From assembly GCA_038405435.1 (NCBI GenBank), contig JBBYHZ010000001.1: a DNA stretch of 64,000 bases; one strand, given 5' to 3'. How positions within the stretch are numbered: the first letter of the stretch is position 1; the number at the start of each line of letters is the position of its first letter. The notes beneath the pieces were generated by a model. It did not search any database. It was given only the letters and a program-made list of their open reading frames with translations, and was not told the DNA's origin. A program made the position numbers and the translations under genes. The DNA is from Dryocola clanedunensis_A. Lineage in GTDB: Bacteria > Pseudomonadota > Gammaproteobacteria > Enterobacterales > Enterobacteriaceae. Of this stretch, positions 28,458 through 37,829 are shown one piece after another.

Positions 28458-29474
28458 ATGAGCTACAAAAAAGTTGCCGCCCTCGCTTTTACCAGCCTGC
28501 TGAGCGTCAGCACCCTGTTTGCCCCGGCCCATGCGGATGAACAGGAAAAATCGATTAACTTCGGCATTATCTCCACCGAATCCCAGCAAAACCTCAAGCC
28601 GCAGTGGGAGCCGTTCCTGAAGGATATGTCAGCGAAACTAGGGATGAAGGTGAACGCTTTCTTCGCCCCGGACTACGCGGGGATCATCCAGGGCATGCGC
28701 TTTAACAAAGTGGACATCGCCTGGTACGGCAACCTTTCCGCGATGGAAGCAGTGGACAGGGCAAACGGCCAGGTCTTCGCCCAGACCGTTGCAGCGGACG
28801 GATCGCCGGGCTACTGGAGCGTGCTGATCGTTAATAAAGACAGTCCGATCAACAACCTTCAGGATCTGCTGGCCAAACGCAAGGATCTGACCTTCGGCAA
28901 CGGCGATCCGAACTCTACCTCTGGCTACCTCGTCCCCGGCTACTACGTCTTCGCGAAAAATAACGTCACCGTGAACGAGTTTAAGCGCTCGGTGAATGCC
29001 AGCCATGAGACCAACGCGCTGGCCGTCGCCAACGGGCAGGTGGACGTGGCGACCAACAACACCGAAAACCTCGACAAGCTGAAGACCTCCGCGCCCGACA
29101 AGCTCAAAGCGCTGAAGGTGATCTGGAAGTCGCCGCTGATCCCGGGCGACCCTATCGTGTGGCGTAAAAACCTCTCCGAAGCCACGAAGGACAAAATCTA
29201 CGACTTCTTTATGAGCTACGGCAAAACCCCGGAAGAGAAAGACGTGCTGACCCGCCTGGGCTGGGCGCCATTCCGCGCCTCAAGCGACCTGCAGCTGGTG
29301 CCGATTCGCCAGCTGGCGCTGTTCAAGCAGATGCAGGGCGTGAAGGACAACAAGGGGCTGGACGACAAAGAGAAGGTCAGCAAGGTCAGCGAGCTGCAAA
29401 ACCAGCTTAACGATCTGGATCGCCTGACCGCGGCCCTGACGGCGATGACCGGCGTGAATAAAGCGGTGCAGTGA
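28458..29474 (+). CDS. phnD: PhnD phosphonate-binding protein
   Basis: The periplasmic binding component of the phosphonate importer, 338 residues. A signal peptide ends near APAHA. The central TVAADGSPGYWSVLIVNKDSPI and GDPNSTSGYLVPGYYVF blocks, which line the ligand cleft in the E. coli protein, are conserved. The start at 28458 (MSYKKV) is chosen because AAGGA lies six bases before it and would touch the alternative ATG at 28452. A REP pair follows the stop. Confidence 0.95.
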   Translation: MSYKKVAALAFTSLLSVSTLFAPAHADEQEKSINFGIISTESQQNLKPQWEPFLKDMSAKLGMKVNAFFAPDYAGIIQGMRFNKVDIAWYGNLSAMEAVDRANGQVFAQTVAADGSPGYWSVLIVNKDSPINNLQDLLAKRKDLTFGNGDPNSTSGYLVPGYYVFAKNNVTVNEFKRSVNASHETNALAVANGQVDVATNNTENLDKLKTSAPDKLKALKVIWKSPLIPGDPIVWRKNLSEATKDKIYDFFMSYGKTPEEKDVLTRLGWAPFRASSDLQLVPIRQLALFKQMQGVKDNKGLDDKEKVSKVSELQNQLNDLDRLTAALTAMTGVNKAVQ

Positions 29475-29478
29475 TTTT

Positions 29479-29542
29479 TTGGTAGATGACGCAGCGCTTA
29501 TCCACCCGCTGCAGGTCGGATAAGCGTTAGCGTCATCCGACA
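29479..29542. repeat. REP pair between phnD and phnE
   Basis: Two REP palindromes back to back (29481-29506 and about 29514-29541), centred on GACGCAGCGCTTATCC and GGATAAGCGTTAGCGTC. In polycistronic mRNA such pairs protect upstream 3' ends, which may raise the level of binding protein over permease. Confidence 0.8.
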
Positions 29543-29568
29543 AAAAGCGACACTTTTACGGAGTCACC

Positions 29569-30351
29569 ATGCAACAAACTATCCAAATCGCCGCCCCGAA
29601 GCGCAGCTGGTTTTCGCTGTTAAGCTGGGGGATTTTGCTGGCGGTGCTCGCCGTCTCCTGGCAGGGCGCGGAAATGGCGCCGCTCAACCTGTTCCGCGAC
29701 GCGGGCAATATGGCGACCTTCGCCGCCGACTTTTTCCCGCCTGACTTCAGCGACTGGCGCGTCTACCTGGGCGAAATGGGCATCACCCTGCAAATCGCCG
29801 TCTGGGGCACCGCCCTGTCCATCGTACTGTCCATTCCCTGCGGCCTGATGTGCGCCGACAACCTCGTGCCGTGGTGGGTTTACCAGCCGATGCGCCGCCT
29901 GATGGACGCATGCCGCGCCATCAACGAAATGGTCTTTGCGATGCTGTTCGTGGTCGCCGTTGGCCTGGGGCCGTTCGCTGGCGTGCTGGCCCTGTTCATC
30001 CACACCACCGGCGTGCTCTCGAAGTTACTTTCTGAAGCCGTTGAAGCTATCGAGCCCGGCCCGGTTGAAGGCATTCGCGCCACCGGAGCGAACAAGCTGG
30101 AAGAGATCCTTTACGGCGTCCTGCCCCAGGTGATGCCGCTGCTGATCTCCTACTCCCTCTACCGCTTCGAGTCGAACGTCCGTTCGGCAACCGTGGTCGG
30201 CATGGTGGGCGCGGGCGGCATCGGCGTGACGCTGTGGGAGGCGATTCGCGGCTTCCAGTTCCAGCAAACCTGCGCGCTGATGATCGTCATCATCATCACC
30301 GTCAGCCTGCTGGATTTCATGTCCCAGCGTCTGCGTAAGCATTTCATTTGA
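29569..30351 (+). CDS. phnE: PhnE phosphonate permease (intact)
   Basis: The membrane permease of PhnCDE, 260 residues, with about six hydrophobic segments (first LLSWGILLAVLAVSWQG) and the cytoplasmic EAA-type loop around EAIEPGPVEGIRATGANKLEEILYGVLP. The frame is uninterrupted, unlike E. coli K-12, where an 8-bp insertion makes phnE cryptic. Phosphonate uptake is therefore expected to be functional here. ACGGAG precedes the ATG. Confidence 0.95.
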   Translation: MQQTIQIAAPKRSWFSLLSWGILLAVLAVSWQGAEMAPLNLFRDAGNMATFAADFFPPDFSDWRVYLGEMGITLQIAVWGTALSIVLSIPCGLMCADNLVPWWVYQPMRRLMDACRAINEMVFAMLFVVAVGLGPFAGVLALFIHTTGVLSKLLSEAVEAIEPGPVEGIRATGANKLEEILYGVLPQVMPLLISYSLYRFESNVRSATVVGMVGAGGIGVTLWEAIRGFQFQQTCALMIVIIITVSLLDFMSQRLRKHFI

Positions 30352-30393
30352 GGGGACGAAGGATGCCGTGGATGACGAAAACGGATAGCTGTA

Positions 30394-30420
30394 GGTCGGG
30401 TAAGCGCAGCGTCACCCGAC
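30394..30420. repeat. REP palindrome between phnE and phnF
   Basis: GTCGGGT and ACCCGAC arms around an AAGCGCAGCGTC centre. It is a single REP unit in the 99-base gap between phnE and phnF. Confidence 0.75.
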
Positions 30421-30450
30421 AAATCAAAAACAAGCAGAGGATTGACTGAC

Positions 30451-31176
30451 ATGCACTTATCCAGACATCCGACCAGTTACCCCACCCGCTACCAGGAGAT
30501 CGCCGCCCTGCTTGAGCTGGAGCTGCGTAACAACTACCGCTGCGGCGACTATCTACCCGCAGAAGGCCAGCTGGCGGCGCGCTACGAAGTCAACCGCCAC
30601 ACCCTGCGCCGCGCCATCGACCAGCTGGTGGAAAAAGGCTGGGTGCAGCGCCGTCAGGGCGTTGGCGTGCTGGTTTTAATGCGCCCGTTCGACTACCCGC
30701 TGAACGCCCAGGCGCGCTTCAGCCAGAACCTGCTCGACCAGGGCAGCCACCCCACCAGCGAGCGCTTACTTGCCGTATTGCGCCCGGCCTCCAGCCACGT
30801 TGCCGATGCACTGGGTGTAGCCGAAGGCGAAGAAGTTATTCACCTGCGCACCCTAAGGCGCGTTAACGGCATCGCCGTTTGCCTTATCGACCACTACTTT
30901 GCCGACCTGACGTGGTGGCCCGCGCTGCAGCAGTTCCACAGCGGATCGCTGCACGACGTGATCGGCAGCCAGCTCGGCATTCATCTTAAACGAACGCAGA
31001 CCCGCATCAGCGCCCGCCGCGCGCAGGCCAAAGAGAGCCGCCTGCTGGAGATCCCCAACATGGCTCCGCTGCTGTGCGTGCGCACCCTTAACCACCGTGA
31101 AGGCGAGGCTAACCCGGCGGAGTACTCCGTCAGCCTGACCCGCGCCGACATGATCGAATTCACTATGGAGCACTAA
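30451..31176 (+). CDS. phnF: PhnF GntR-family repressor
   Basis: A transcription regulator of 241 residues: N-terminal GntR winged helix (TRYQEIAALLELELRNNYRCGDYLPAEGQLAARYEVNRHTLRRAI) and a C-terminal UTRA/HutC effector domain ending SLTRADMIEFTMEH. In E. coli it is thought to regulate the phn operon. The start at 30451 gives MHLSRHPTSYP as in E. coli, with AGAGG 10 bases before. Its stop is directly joined to the phnG ATG. Confidence 0.95.
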   Translation: MHLSRHPTSYPTRYQEIAALLELELRNNYRCGDYLPAEGQLAARYEVNRHTLRRAIDQLVEKGWVQRRQGVGVLVLMRPFDYPLNAQARFSQNLLDQGSHPTSERLLAVLRPASSHVADALGVAEGEEVIHLRTLRRVNGIAVCLIDHYFADLTWWPALQQFHSGSLHDVIGSQLGIHLKRTQTRISARRAQAKESRLLEIPNMAPLLCVRTLNHREGEANPAEYSVSLTRADMIEFTMEH

Positions 31177-31638
31177 ATGGACGCCACGCAAAAAGATATC
31201 GCACAGCGCCAGAACTGGATGGCCGTGCTCGCCCACTGCCTGCCGCAGGAGCTGGCGGAACGCTGGGCCGAACTGAAGCTAAACCCTGTCTATCAGGTCA
31301 TTCGCCAGCCGGAAGTGGGACTAGTGCAGATCCAGGCGCGCATGGGCGCAACGGGGCAACGTTTCTTCGCGGGCGACGCCACCATAACCCGCGCCGTTGT
31401 GCAGCTGGATAACGGCACCTACGGCTACAGCTATTTATTAGGGCGGGATAAAGCCCACGCCGAGCGCTGCGCGGCGATCGACGCGCTGATGCAGGAAGAG
31501 AGCCTGCGCAGAACGTTACAGGAAACCTTAATTGCGCCGCTGGCGGCTAACCGGGAGCAGCGCCTTGCCAGAAGACGCGCCGAGGTGAACACCAGCCGCG
31601 TCGACTTCTTTACCCTGGTTCGCGGAGATAACGCATGA
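31177..31638 (+). CDS. phnG: PhnG, C-P lyase core subunit
   Basis: A protein of 153 residues, matching PhnG. Together with PhnH, PhnI and PhnJ it forms the C-P lyase core complex, and with PhnI, PhnH and PhnL it attaches phosphonate to ribose of ATP. Typical segments are QRQNWMAVLAHC and the C-terminal SRVDFFTLVRGD. It starts on the base after the phnF stop and overlaps phnH by four bases, so translation should be tightly coupled. Confidence 0.95.
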   Translation: MDATQKDIAQRQNWMAVLAHCLPQELAERWAELKLNPVYQVIRQPEVGLVQIQARMGATGQRFFAGDATITRAVVQLDNGTYGYSYLLGRDKAHAERCAAIDALMQEESLRRTLQETLIAPLAANREQRLARRRAEVNTSRVDFFTLVRGDNA

Positions 31639-32219
31639 CCTTAATGACCGCTTTCACCCTGCCCGTGCAGGACGCCCAGCAGAGCTTCCGTCGCCTGCTA
31701 AAAGCCATGAGCGAGCCGGGCGTTATCGTCGCGCTGCACTCGCTTCATCAGGGCTGGACGCCGCTGAACGTCGCCTCCACCAGCGTGCTGCTGACGCTTG
31801 CCGACAACGATACTCCGGTGTGGATTAGCGAGGCGTTGAACAACGAAACCACCGCGCAAAATGCTCGTTTCCATACCAATGCTCCGCTCGCCCGGACGCC
31901 GGAAACGGCCCAGTTTGCCGTAGCCGATGTCAGTATTTCAGGTGAACAGCTTAATGCCCTGGCCCAGGGAACGGACGTTGCCCCCGACACCAGCGCCACG
32001 CTGATTTTACAGGTCAGCAGCCTGAGCGGAGGCCGCATGCTGCGCCTGACCGGCGCGGGCATTCAGGAAGAGCGCATGATTGCCCCGCAGCTGCCGGACT
32101 GCGTGATCCATGAGTTAACCGAGCGCCCGCATCCGTTCCCGCTGGGCATCGACCTGATCCTCACCTGCGGCGAGCGCCTGCTGGCTATCCCTCGTACCAC
32201 CCACGTGGAGGTGTGCTGA
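31635..32219 (+). CDS. phnH: PhnH, C-P lyase core subunit
   Basis: A protein of 194 residues (MTAFTLPVQDAQQSFRRLLKAMSEPG begins at residue 4), matching PhnH, which has a PLP-transferase-like fold without catalytic activity and pairs with PhnG in the C-P lyase core. The ATGA overlap with phnG and the shared base with phnI show a compact operon. Confidence 0.95.
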   Translation: MTLMTAFTLPVQDAQQSFRRLLKAMSEPGVIVALHSLHQGWTPLNVASTSVLLTLADNDTPVWISEALNNETTAQNARFHTNAPLARTPETAQFAVADVSISGEQLNALAQGTDVAPDTSATLILQVSSLSGGRMLRLTGAGIQEERMIAPQLPDCVIHELTERPHPFPLGIDLILTCGERLLAIPRTTHVEVC

Positions 32220-33283
32220 TGTACGTCGCCGTGAAAGGGGGCGAGAAGGCGATTGCCGCCGCCCACACGCTGCAGGAGCTGAACCGCCGGGGTGAACAGA
32301 GCCTCGCCGAGCTGAGCGTGGCGCAAATCGAACAGCAGCTGGGCCTGGCGGTAGACCGCGTGATGACCGAAGGTGGTATTGCCGACCGTGAACTCGCGGC
32401 CCTTGCCATCAAGCAGGCGAGCGGCGATATGGTTGAAGCCATCTTCCTGCTGCGCGCTTACCGCACCACGCTGCCGCGTTTAGCCGTGAGCGAACCGCTG
32501 AATACCTCGGAGATGCGGCTGGAGCGCCGCATTTCGGCCACTTACAAAGACATTCCCGGCGGCCAGCTGCTCGGCCCGACCTACGACTACACCCACCGCC
32601 TGCTGGACTTCACGCTGCTGGCCAACGGTGAAACCCCGGAGCTAAAAGCGGGCGATACCCACGCCGACCCGGCCCCGCACGTGTTCAGCATGCTGGCGAA
32701 GCAGGGCCTGGCGAAAGCCGAAGAAGACAACGGCGAGCAGCCGGACGACATCACCCGCCAGCCGCCGGTTTATCCGTGCTCCCGCTCCTCCCGCTTACAG
32801 CAGCTGGTGCGCGGCGACGAAGGTTATCTGCTGGCGCTGGCCTACTCCACCCAGCGCGGCTACGGGCGCAATCACCCGTTCGCGGGGGAGATCCGCAGCG
32901 GCTACGTTGATATCGAAATCGTGCCGGAAGAGCTGGGATTTGCGGTGAACGTCGGCGAACTGCTGCTGACCGAGTGTGAAATGGTCAACGGTTTTGTCGC
33001 CCCCGAAGAAGAAGCCCCACACTTTACGCGCGGCTACGGGCTGGCGTTCGGCATGAGCGAGCGCAAGGCGATGGCGATGGCGCTGGTCGACCGCGCGCTG
33101 CAGGCCCCGGACTACGACGAAACCGTTGCCGGCCCGGCGCAGGACGAAGAGTTTGTGCTCTCGCACGCGGATAACGTGGAGGCTGCGGGCTTCGTCTCGC
33201 ACCTCAAGCTGCCGCACTACGTCGATTTCCAGGCCGAGCTGGAACTGCTGAACCGCCTGATTAAGGAGCGCGACCATGGCTAA
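32219..33283 (+). CDS. phnI: PhnI, nucleosidase subunit of C-P lyase
   Basis: A protein of 354 residues starting MYVAVKGGEKAI. PhnI displaces adenine from ATP so that phosphonate joins the C1' carbon of ribose, in complex with PhnG, PhnH and PhnL. Conserved blocks: MTEGGIADRELAALAIKQASGD, GPTYDYTHRLLDF, VYPCSRSSRLQQL, and GYGLAFGMSERKAMAMALVDRAL. The start at 32219 is set by the TGATG overlap with phnH; a frame start six bases earlier lies inside phnH. Confidence 0.95.
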   Translation: MYVAVKGGEKAIAAAHTLQELNRRGEQSLAELSVAQIEQQLGLAVDRVMTEGGIADRELAALAIKQASGDMVEAIFLLRAYRTTLPRLAVSEPLNTSEMRLERRISATYKDIPGGQLLGPTYDYTHRLLDFTLLANGETPELKAGDTHADPAPHVFSMLAKQGLAKAEEDNGEQPDDITRQPPVYPCSRSSRLQQLVRGDEGYLLALAYSTQRGYGRNHPFAGEIRSGYVDIEIVPEELGFAVNVGELLLTECEMVNGFVAPEEEAPHFTRGYGLAFGMSERKAMAMALVDRALQAPDYDETVAGPAQDEEFVLSHADNVEAAGFVSHLKLPHYVDFQAELELLNRLIKERDHG

Positions 33284-34121
33284 CCTGAGCGGCTACAACT
33301 TCGCCTATCTGGACGAGCAAACCAAACGCATGATCCGCCGCGCCATCCTCAAGGCCGTGGCTATTCCCGGCTATCAGGTGCCGTTTGGCGGACGCGAGAT
33401 GCCGATGCCCTACGGCTGGGGCACGGGCGGCATTCAGATCACCGCCAGCGTAATTGGTGAAGCAGACGTGCTGAAGGTCATCGACCAGGGCGCGGACGAC
33501 ACCACTAACGCCGTGTCGATCCGCAACTTCTTCAGGCGCGTGACTGGCGTGAACACCACCGAGCGCACGGAAGACGCGACGCTGATCCAGACCCGCCACC
33601 GCATCCCGGAAACGCCGCTCGCTGAAGACCAGATCCTGATTTACCAGGTGCCGATCCCCGAGCCGCTGCGCTTTATCGAACCGCGCGAAACGGAGACCCG
33701 CACCATGCATGCGCTGGAAGAGTACGGCGTGATGCAGGTGAAGCTGTACGAAGATATCGCCCGCTTCGGCCACATCGCCACCACCTACGCCTACCCGGTG
33801 AAGGTCAACGAGCGCTACGTGATGGACCCGTCGCCGATCCCGAAATTCGACAACCCGAAGATGGACAGGATGCCCGCGCTGCAGCTGTTCGGCGCCGGAC
33901 GCGAGAAGCGTATTTATGCCGTGCCGCCGTTTACCCGCGTGGAGAGCCTCGACTTCGACGACCATCCGTTCACCGTTCAGGAGTGGGATGAGCCTTGCGC
34001 TATCTGCGGCTCGCACCACAGCTACCTGGATGAAGTGGTGCTGGACGATGCGGGCAGCCGCATGTTCGTCTGCTCCGATACCGATTTCTGCCGCCAGAAC
34101 AGCGAGGCCGCCGCCCAATGA
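33276..34121 (+). CDS. phnJ: PhnJ, radical SAM C-P lyase
   Basis: The catalytic subunit, 281 residues as in E. coli. It uses S-adenosylmethionine and a 4Fe-4S cluster to break the C-P bond of 5-phosphoribosyl-1-phosphonate, giving the alkane and a cyclic phosphate. Four cysteines are present with the known spacing: Cys241 and Cys244 (CAIC), Cys266 and Cys272 (CSDTDFC). The Gly-rich stretch MPYGWGTGGIQ with the glycine used in radical transfer is present. The gene overlaps phnI by 8 bases and phnK by 4. Confidence 0.96.
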   Translation: MANLSGYNFAYLDEQTKRMIRRAILKAVAIPGYQVPFGGREMPMPYGWGTGGIQITASVIGEADVLKVIDQGADDTTNAVSIRNFFRRVTGVNTTERTEDATLIQTRHRIPETPLAEDQILIYQVPIPEPLRFIEPRETETRTMHALEEYGVMQVKLYEDIARFGHIATTYAYPVKVNERYVMDPSPIPKFDNPKMDRMPALQLFGAGREKRIYAVPPFTRVESLDFDDHPFTVQEWDEPCAICGSHHSYLDEVVLDDAGSRMFVCSDTDFCRQNSEAAAQ

Positions 34122-34876
34122 TCCAGCCACTCCTTTCGGTCAACAACCTGACCCACCTCTACGCCCCCGGCAAAGGCTTCAGCGACGTATCGTTTGAGCT
34201 CTACCCCGGCGAAGTGCTGGGCATTGTCGGCGAGTCCGGCTCCGGCAAAACCACGCTGTTAAAGTCGATTTCTGCCCGCCTCGCGCCGCAGAACGGCGAA
34301 GTGATGTATCTGGATGAGTCGCTGTACGGCATGAGCGAAGGCGACCGCCGCCGCCTGCTGCGCACCGAGTGGGGCGTGGTGCATCAGCATGCGATGGACG
34401 GCCTGCGCCGCCACGTCTCCGCCGGTGGCAACATCGGCGAGCGGCTGATGGCAACCGGCGCACGCCACTACGGCGAGATCCGCGCCACGGCCCAGCGCTG
34501 GCTGGAAGAGGTGGAAATCCCTGCATCGCGTATCGATGACCTGCCAACGACGTTTTCCGGCGGTATGCAGCAGCGCCTGCAAATCGCCCGCAACCTGGTG
34601 ACGCATCCGAAGCTGGTATTTATGGATGAGCCAACCGGCGGGCTGGACGTGTCGGTTCAGGCGCGCCTGCTCGACCTGCTGCGCAGCCTGGTGCGGGAGC
34701 TGAACCTGGCGGTGGTGATTGTCACCCACGACCTGGGCGTGGCGCGCCTGCTGGCCGACCGGCTGCTGGTGATGAAGCAGGGCCAGGTGGTGGAGAGCGG
34801 GCTGACCGACCGCGTGCTGGACGATCCGCACCACTCTTACACCCAGCTGCTGGTGTCATCGGTATTGCAGAACTGA
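34118..34876 (+). CDS. phnK: PhnK, ABC-type ATPase of the C-P lyase complex
   Basis: An ATPase of 252 residues with Walker A GESGSGKTT, signature FSGGMQQR and Walker B LVFMDEP. PhnK binds the PhnGHIJ core next to PhnJ and is not a transporter. Its start overlaps the phnJ stop (ATGA). A REP pair separates it from phnL. Confidence 0.95.
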   Translation: MIQPLLSVNNLTHLYAPGKGFSDVSFELYPGEVLGIVGESGSGKTTLLKSISARLAPQNGEVMYLDESLYGMSEGDRRRLLRTEWGVVHQHAMDGLRRHVSAGGNIGERLMATGARHYGEIRATAQRWLEEVEIPASRIDDLPTTFSGGMQQRLQIARNLVTHPKLVFMDEPTGGLDVSVQARLLDLLRSLVRELNLAVVIVTHDLGVARLLADRLLVMKQGQVVESGLTDRVLDDPHHSYTQLLVSSVLQN

Positions 34877-34880
34877 TTTT

Positions 34881-34929
34881 GCCGGATGGCGCACCAGTAG
34901 ATCGGATAAGGCGCCAGCCGCCATCCGAC
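34881..34929. repeat. REP pair between phnK and phnL
   Basis: Paired REP-like palindromes: GCCGGATGGCGC at 34881-34892 and its counterpart around GGCGCCAGCCGCCATCCG. They fill most of the 81-base gap between phnK and phnL. Confidence 0.7.
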
Positions 34930-34957
34930 GTGATAGCAACCATTTCAAGGAATCCAT

Positions 34958-35662
34958 ATGTCCCGCTTACGGGTAGAAAACCTCAGCAAAACCTTTGTGC
35001 TGCACCACCAGCACGGCATTCGCCTGCCGGTGCTGGCAAACGCCTCTTTAGAAGTTAAAGGTGGGGAATGCGTGGTGCTGCACGGCCACTCCGGCAGCGG
35101 CAAATCCACCCTGCTCCGCTCGCTGTACGCCAACTATCTGCCGGATGAAGGCCATATCTGGGTGAAGCATGACGACGCCTGGCTGGATATCGTGCGGGCT
35201 CCGGCGCGGGACGTGCTGGCGGTGCGCCGCAAAACCATCGGCTGGGTGAGCCAGTTCCTGCGGGTTATCCCGCGAATCTCCGCTCTGGAAGTTGTGATGC
35301 AGCCACTGCTGGATTTGGGCGTCCCCCGTGACGAGTGCGTGGCGAAGGCCTCTCGCCTGTTAACTCGCCTGAACGTGCCGGAACGCCTGTGGAGCCTTGC
35401 CCCCTCGACGTTTTCCGGCGGCGAACAGCAGCGGGTGAACATCGCCCGCGGGTTTATCGTCGACTACCCGATTCTGCTGCTCGATGAGCCGACCGCCTCG
35501 CTGGATGCGAAAAACAGCGCCGCCGTGGTGACGCTGATTCAGGAGGCAAAAGCGCGGGGCGCGGCGGTTGTCGGAATATTCCACGACGAAGCGGTACGCA
35601 ATCAGGTGGCGGACCGCCTGCATTCCATGGCTACGGTAGAGGCGCAACATGATTATCAATAA
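34958..35662 (+). CDS. phnL: PhnL, ABC-type ATPase of C-P lyase
   Basis: An ATPase of 234 residues with Walker A GHSGSGKST, signature FSGGEQQR and Walker B ILLLDEP. PhnL is needed with PhnG, PhnH and PhnI for the phosphonate-ribose transfer step. AAGGAA precedes the ATG, giving it its own strong ribosome site after the REP gap. It overlaps phnM by 14 bases. Confidence 0.95.
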   Translation: MSRLRVENLSKTFVLHHQHGIRLPVLANASLEVKGGECVVLHGHSGSGKSTLLRSLYANYLPDEGHIWVKHDDAWLDIVRAPARDVLAVRRKTIGWVSQFLRVIPRISALEVVMQPLLDLGVPRDECVAKASRLLTRLNVPERLWSLAPSTFSGGEQQRVNIARGFIVDYPILLLDEPTASLDAKNSAAVVTLIQEAKARGAAVVGIFHDEAVRNQVADRLHSMATVEAQHDYQ

Positions 35663-36785
35663 CGTCAGGCTGGTGCTGGAAAACGAAGTGGTTAGCGGCT
35701 CGCTGGAAGTGGCCGACGGACTGATCCGAAACTTTGCCGACAGCCCAAGCAGCCTGCCCCAGGCCCACGACGGCGAGGGCGGCTGGCTGCTGCCGGGGCT
35801 TATCGAGCTGCACACCGATAACCTGGACAAATTCTTCACCCCGCGCCCGAAGGTGGACTGGCCCGCCCACTCCGCCATGAGCAGCCACGACGCGTTGATG
35901 GTGGCAAGCGGCATCACCACCGTGCTGGACGCGGTGGCGCTGGGCGACGTGCGGGACGGCGGCGACCGGCTGGAAAACTTAGAGAAGATGATCAACGCGG
36001 TGATGCAGACCCAGGCCCGGGGCATCAACCGCGCCGAGCATCGCCTGCACCTGCGCTGCGAGCTGCCTCACCACACGACCCTGCCGCTCTTCCGGCAGCT
36101 TATCGACCGGGGCGGCGTCTCGCTGGTGTCGCTGATGGACCACTCGCCGGGCCAGCGCCAGTTCTCTAATCTGGTTAAGTATCGCGAGTATTATCAGGGA
36201 AAATATTCCCTCAGCGACGCGGAGATGAACAGCTACGAGGCGGATCAGCTGGCGCTGGCGGAACGCTGGTCGCAGCCGAACCGCCTGGCGATTGCCGCCG
36301 AATGCCGGGCGCGAAACATTGCCCTTGCCAGCCATGACGACGCGACCGCCGCGCACGTGGCGGAATCCCACGAGCTGGGCAGCGTCATCGCCGAGTTCCC
36401 GACGACCCTTGAAGCCGCACAGGCTTCACGTCAGCACGGCCTGAGCGTGCTGATGGGCGCACCGAATATCGTGCGGGGCGGCTCGCATTCCGGCAACGTG
36501 GCCGCGCATCAGCTGGCGCAGGCGGGGCTGCTGGACATCCTCTCTTCCGATTACTACCCGGCGAGCCTGCTGGATGCGGCCTTCCGCGTGGCGCACGACG
36601 AGTCGAACAGCTTCACGCTCCCGCAGGCGGTGGCGCTGGTGACGCGTAACCCGGCGCGGGCGCTCAGTCTGGAAGATCGCGGCGTGCTGGCGGAAGGAAA
36701 ACGGGCGGATATGGTACTGGCCCATCAGCACGGCGACCACGTTTACGTCGGGCACGTCTGGCGTCAGGGAATGCGGGTGTTCTGA
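35649..36785 (+). CDS. phnM: PhnM, RPnTP pyrophosphohydrolase
   Basis: An amidohydrolase-superfamily enzyme of 378 residues that removes pyrophosphate from ribose-1-phosphonate 5-triphosphate before PhnJ acts. Metal-binding motifs are visible: ELHTDNLDKFF (HxD type) near residue 55, MSSHDALM, the SLMDHSPGQRQF block and ALASHDDAT. It overlaps phnL by 14 bases and shares one base with phnN (TGATG). Confidence 0.95.
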   Translation: MIINNVRLVLENEVVSGSLEVADGLIRNFADSPSSLPQAHDGEGGWLLPGLIELHTDNLDKFFTPRPKVDWPAHSAMSSHDALMVASGITTVLDAVALGDVRDGGDRLENLEKMINAVMQTQARGINRAEHRLHLRCELPHHTTLPLFRQLIDRGGVSLVSLMDHSPGQRQFSNLVKYREYYQGKYSLSDAEMNSYEADQLALAERWSQPNRLAIAAECRARNIALASHDDATAAHVAESHELGSVIAEFPTTLEAAQASRQHGLSVLMGAPNIVRGGSHSGNVAAHQLAQAGLLDILSSDYYPASLLDAAFRVAHDESNSFTLPQAVALVTRNPARALSLEDRGVLAEGKRADMVLAHQHGDHVYVGHVWRQGMRVF

Positions 36786-37372
36786 TGAGCAAAATGGTCT
36801 GGTTGATGGGGCCGTCCGGCTCCGGGAAAGACAGCCTGCTGACGGCGCTCCGCCAGCAGGAGAACAATCGGCTGCTGGTGGCGCACCGCTACATCACCCG
36901 CGCGGCCGACGCGGGCTGCGAAAATCACGTTGCGCTCAGCGAAAAGGAGTTCGCGCTGCGGCAGGAGCAGGGGCTGTTTGCCCTGAGCTGGCAGGCGCAT
37001 CACCAGAGCTACGGCGTCGGCGTCGAGCTGGATATCTGGCTTGAGGCGGGCTTTGACGTGGTGGTGAACGGCTCGCGCCAGCACCTGAAGCAGGCGCGAC
37101 GGCGCTACGGCGACGCGCTGGTGCCCATTTGCCTGCACGTTTCAACGGAAGTGCTGCGCCAGCGGCTCGAGCTGCGCGGACGGGAAACGCCGCAGCAGAT
37201 AGAGCAGCGCCTGCAGCGGGCGGCCTTTAATGCGCCGGATCTGGACGATTGTCTGGTACTCCATAACGACGGCAGTCTGCTACAGTCAGTCGAGTCGTTT
37301 ATGCGCATGGTAAACGGCCAGCGCAACGCCAACGTCGTCCACTTTCGCCGTAAGGAGCCACGCCATGTCTGA
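36785..37372 (+). CDS. phnN: PhnN, ribose 1,5-bisphosphate phosphokinase
   Basis: A small kinase of 195 residues with P-loop GPSGSGKDS (about residue 10) that converts ribose 1,5-bisphosphate to PRPP, returning the sugar from phosphonate breakdown to nucleotide synthesis. HRYITRAAD and the VVVNGSRQHL segment match the family. It is a few residues longer than E. coli PhnN at the C-terminus and overlaps phnO by 8 bases. Confidence 0.93.
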   Translation: MSKMVWLMGPSGSGKDSLLTALRQQENNRLLVAHRYITRAADAGCENHVALSEKEFALRQEQGLFALSWQAHHQSYGVGVELDIWLEAGFDVVVNGSRQHLKQARRRYGDALVPICLHVSTEVLRQRLELRGRETPQQIEQRLQRAAFNAPDLDDCLVLHNDGSLLQSVESFMRMVNGQRNANVVHFRRKEPRHV

Positions 37373-37829
37373 AGTTGAATTTCGCCGCGCCACGATTGCC
37401 GACGGCGATATTGTTTACGCCCTGATCTGCGAGCTGAAGCAGGCGGAGTTTGACCGCCAGGCTTTTAACGTCGGCTTTGCGGCGAATCTCGAAGATCACA
37501 ACCTTTGCTACCAGCTTGCCCTGCTTAACGGCGACGTTGTCGGCATGATCGGCCTGCATATGCAGTTTCATCTGCATCACGTGAACTGGATTGCGGAGAT
37601 CCAGGAGCTGGTGGTGATGCCCCAGGCGCGGGGCCACGGCGTAGGCAGCAAGCTGCTGGCGTGGGCGGAAGAGCAGGCGCGTATCGCGGGGGCGGAGCTA
37701 ACGGAACTTTCCACCAGCACCGGACGCCTGGACGCGCACCGTTTTTACCAGCGGGAAGGCTATAAACAGACCCATTTTCGCTTTACCAAACCGGTGGAGA
37801 TCAACAGTGAGCCTGAAAATCACCCTTAG
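37365..37829 (+). CDS. phnO: PhnO, aminoalkylphosphonate N-acetyltransferase
   Basis: A GNAT acetyltransferase of 154 residues. It acetylates aminoalkylphosphonates, including 1-aminoalkyl types, to detoxify them or make them substrates for C-P lyase. The acetyl-CoA loop is visible as VVMPQARGHGVGSKLLAWAEE. Its C-terminus extends about ten residues past E. coli PhnO and overlaps phnP by 23 bases in another frame, longer than the other overlaps of the operon. Confidence 0.92.
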   Translation: MSEVEFRRATIADGDIVYALICELKQAEFDRQAFNVGFAANLEDHNLCYQLALLNGDVVGMIGLHMQFHLHHVNWIAEIQELVVMPQARGHGVGSKLLAWAEEQARIAGAELTELSTSTGRLDAHRFYQREGYKQTHFRFTKPVEINSEPENHP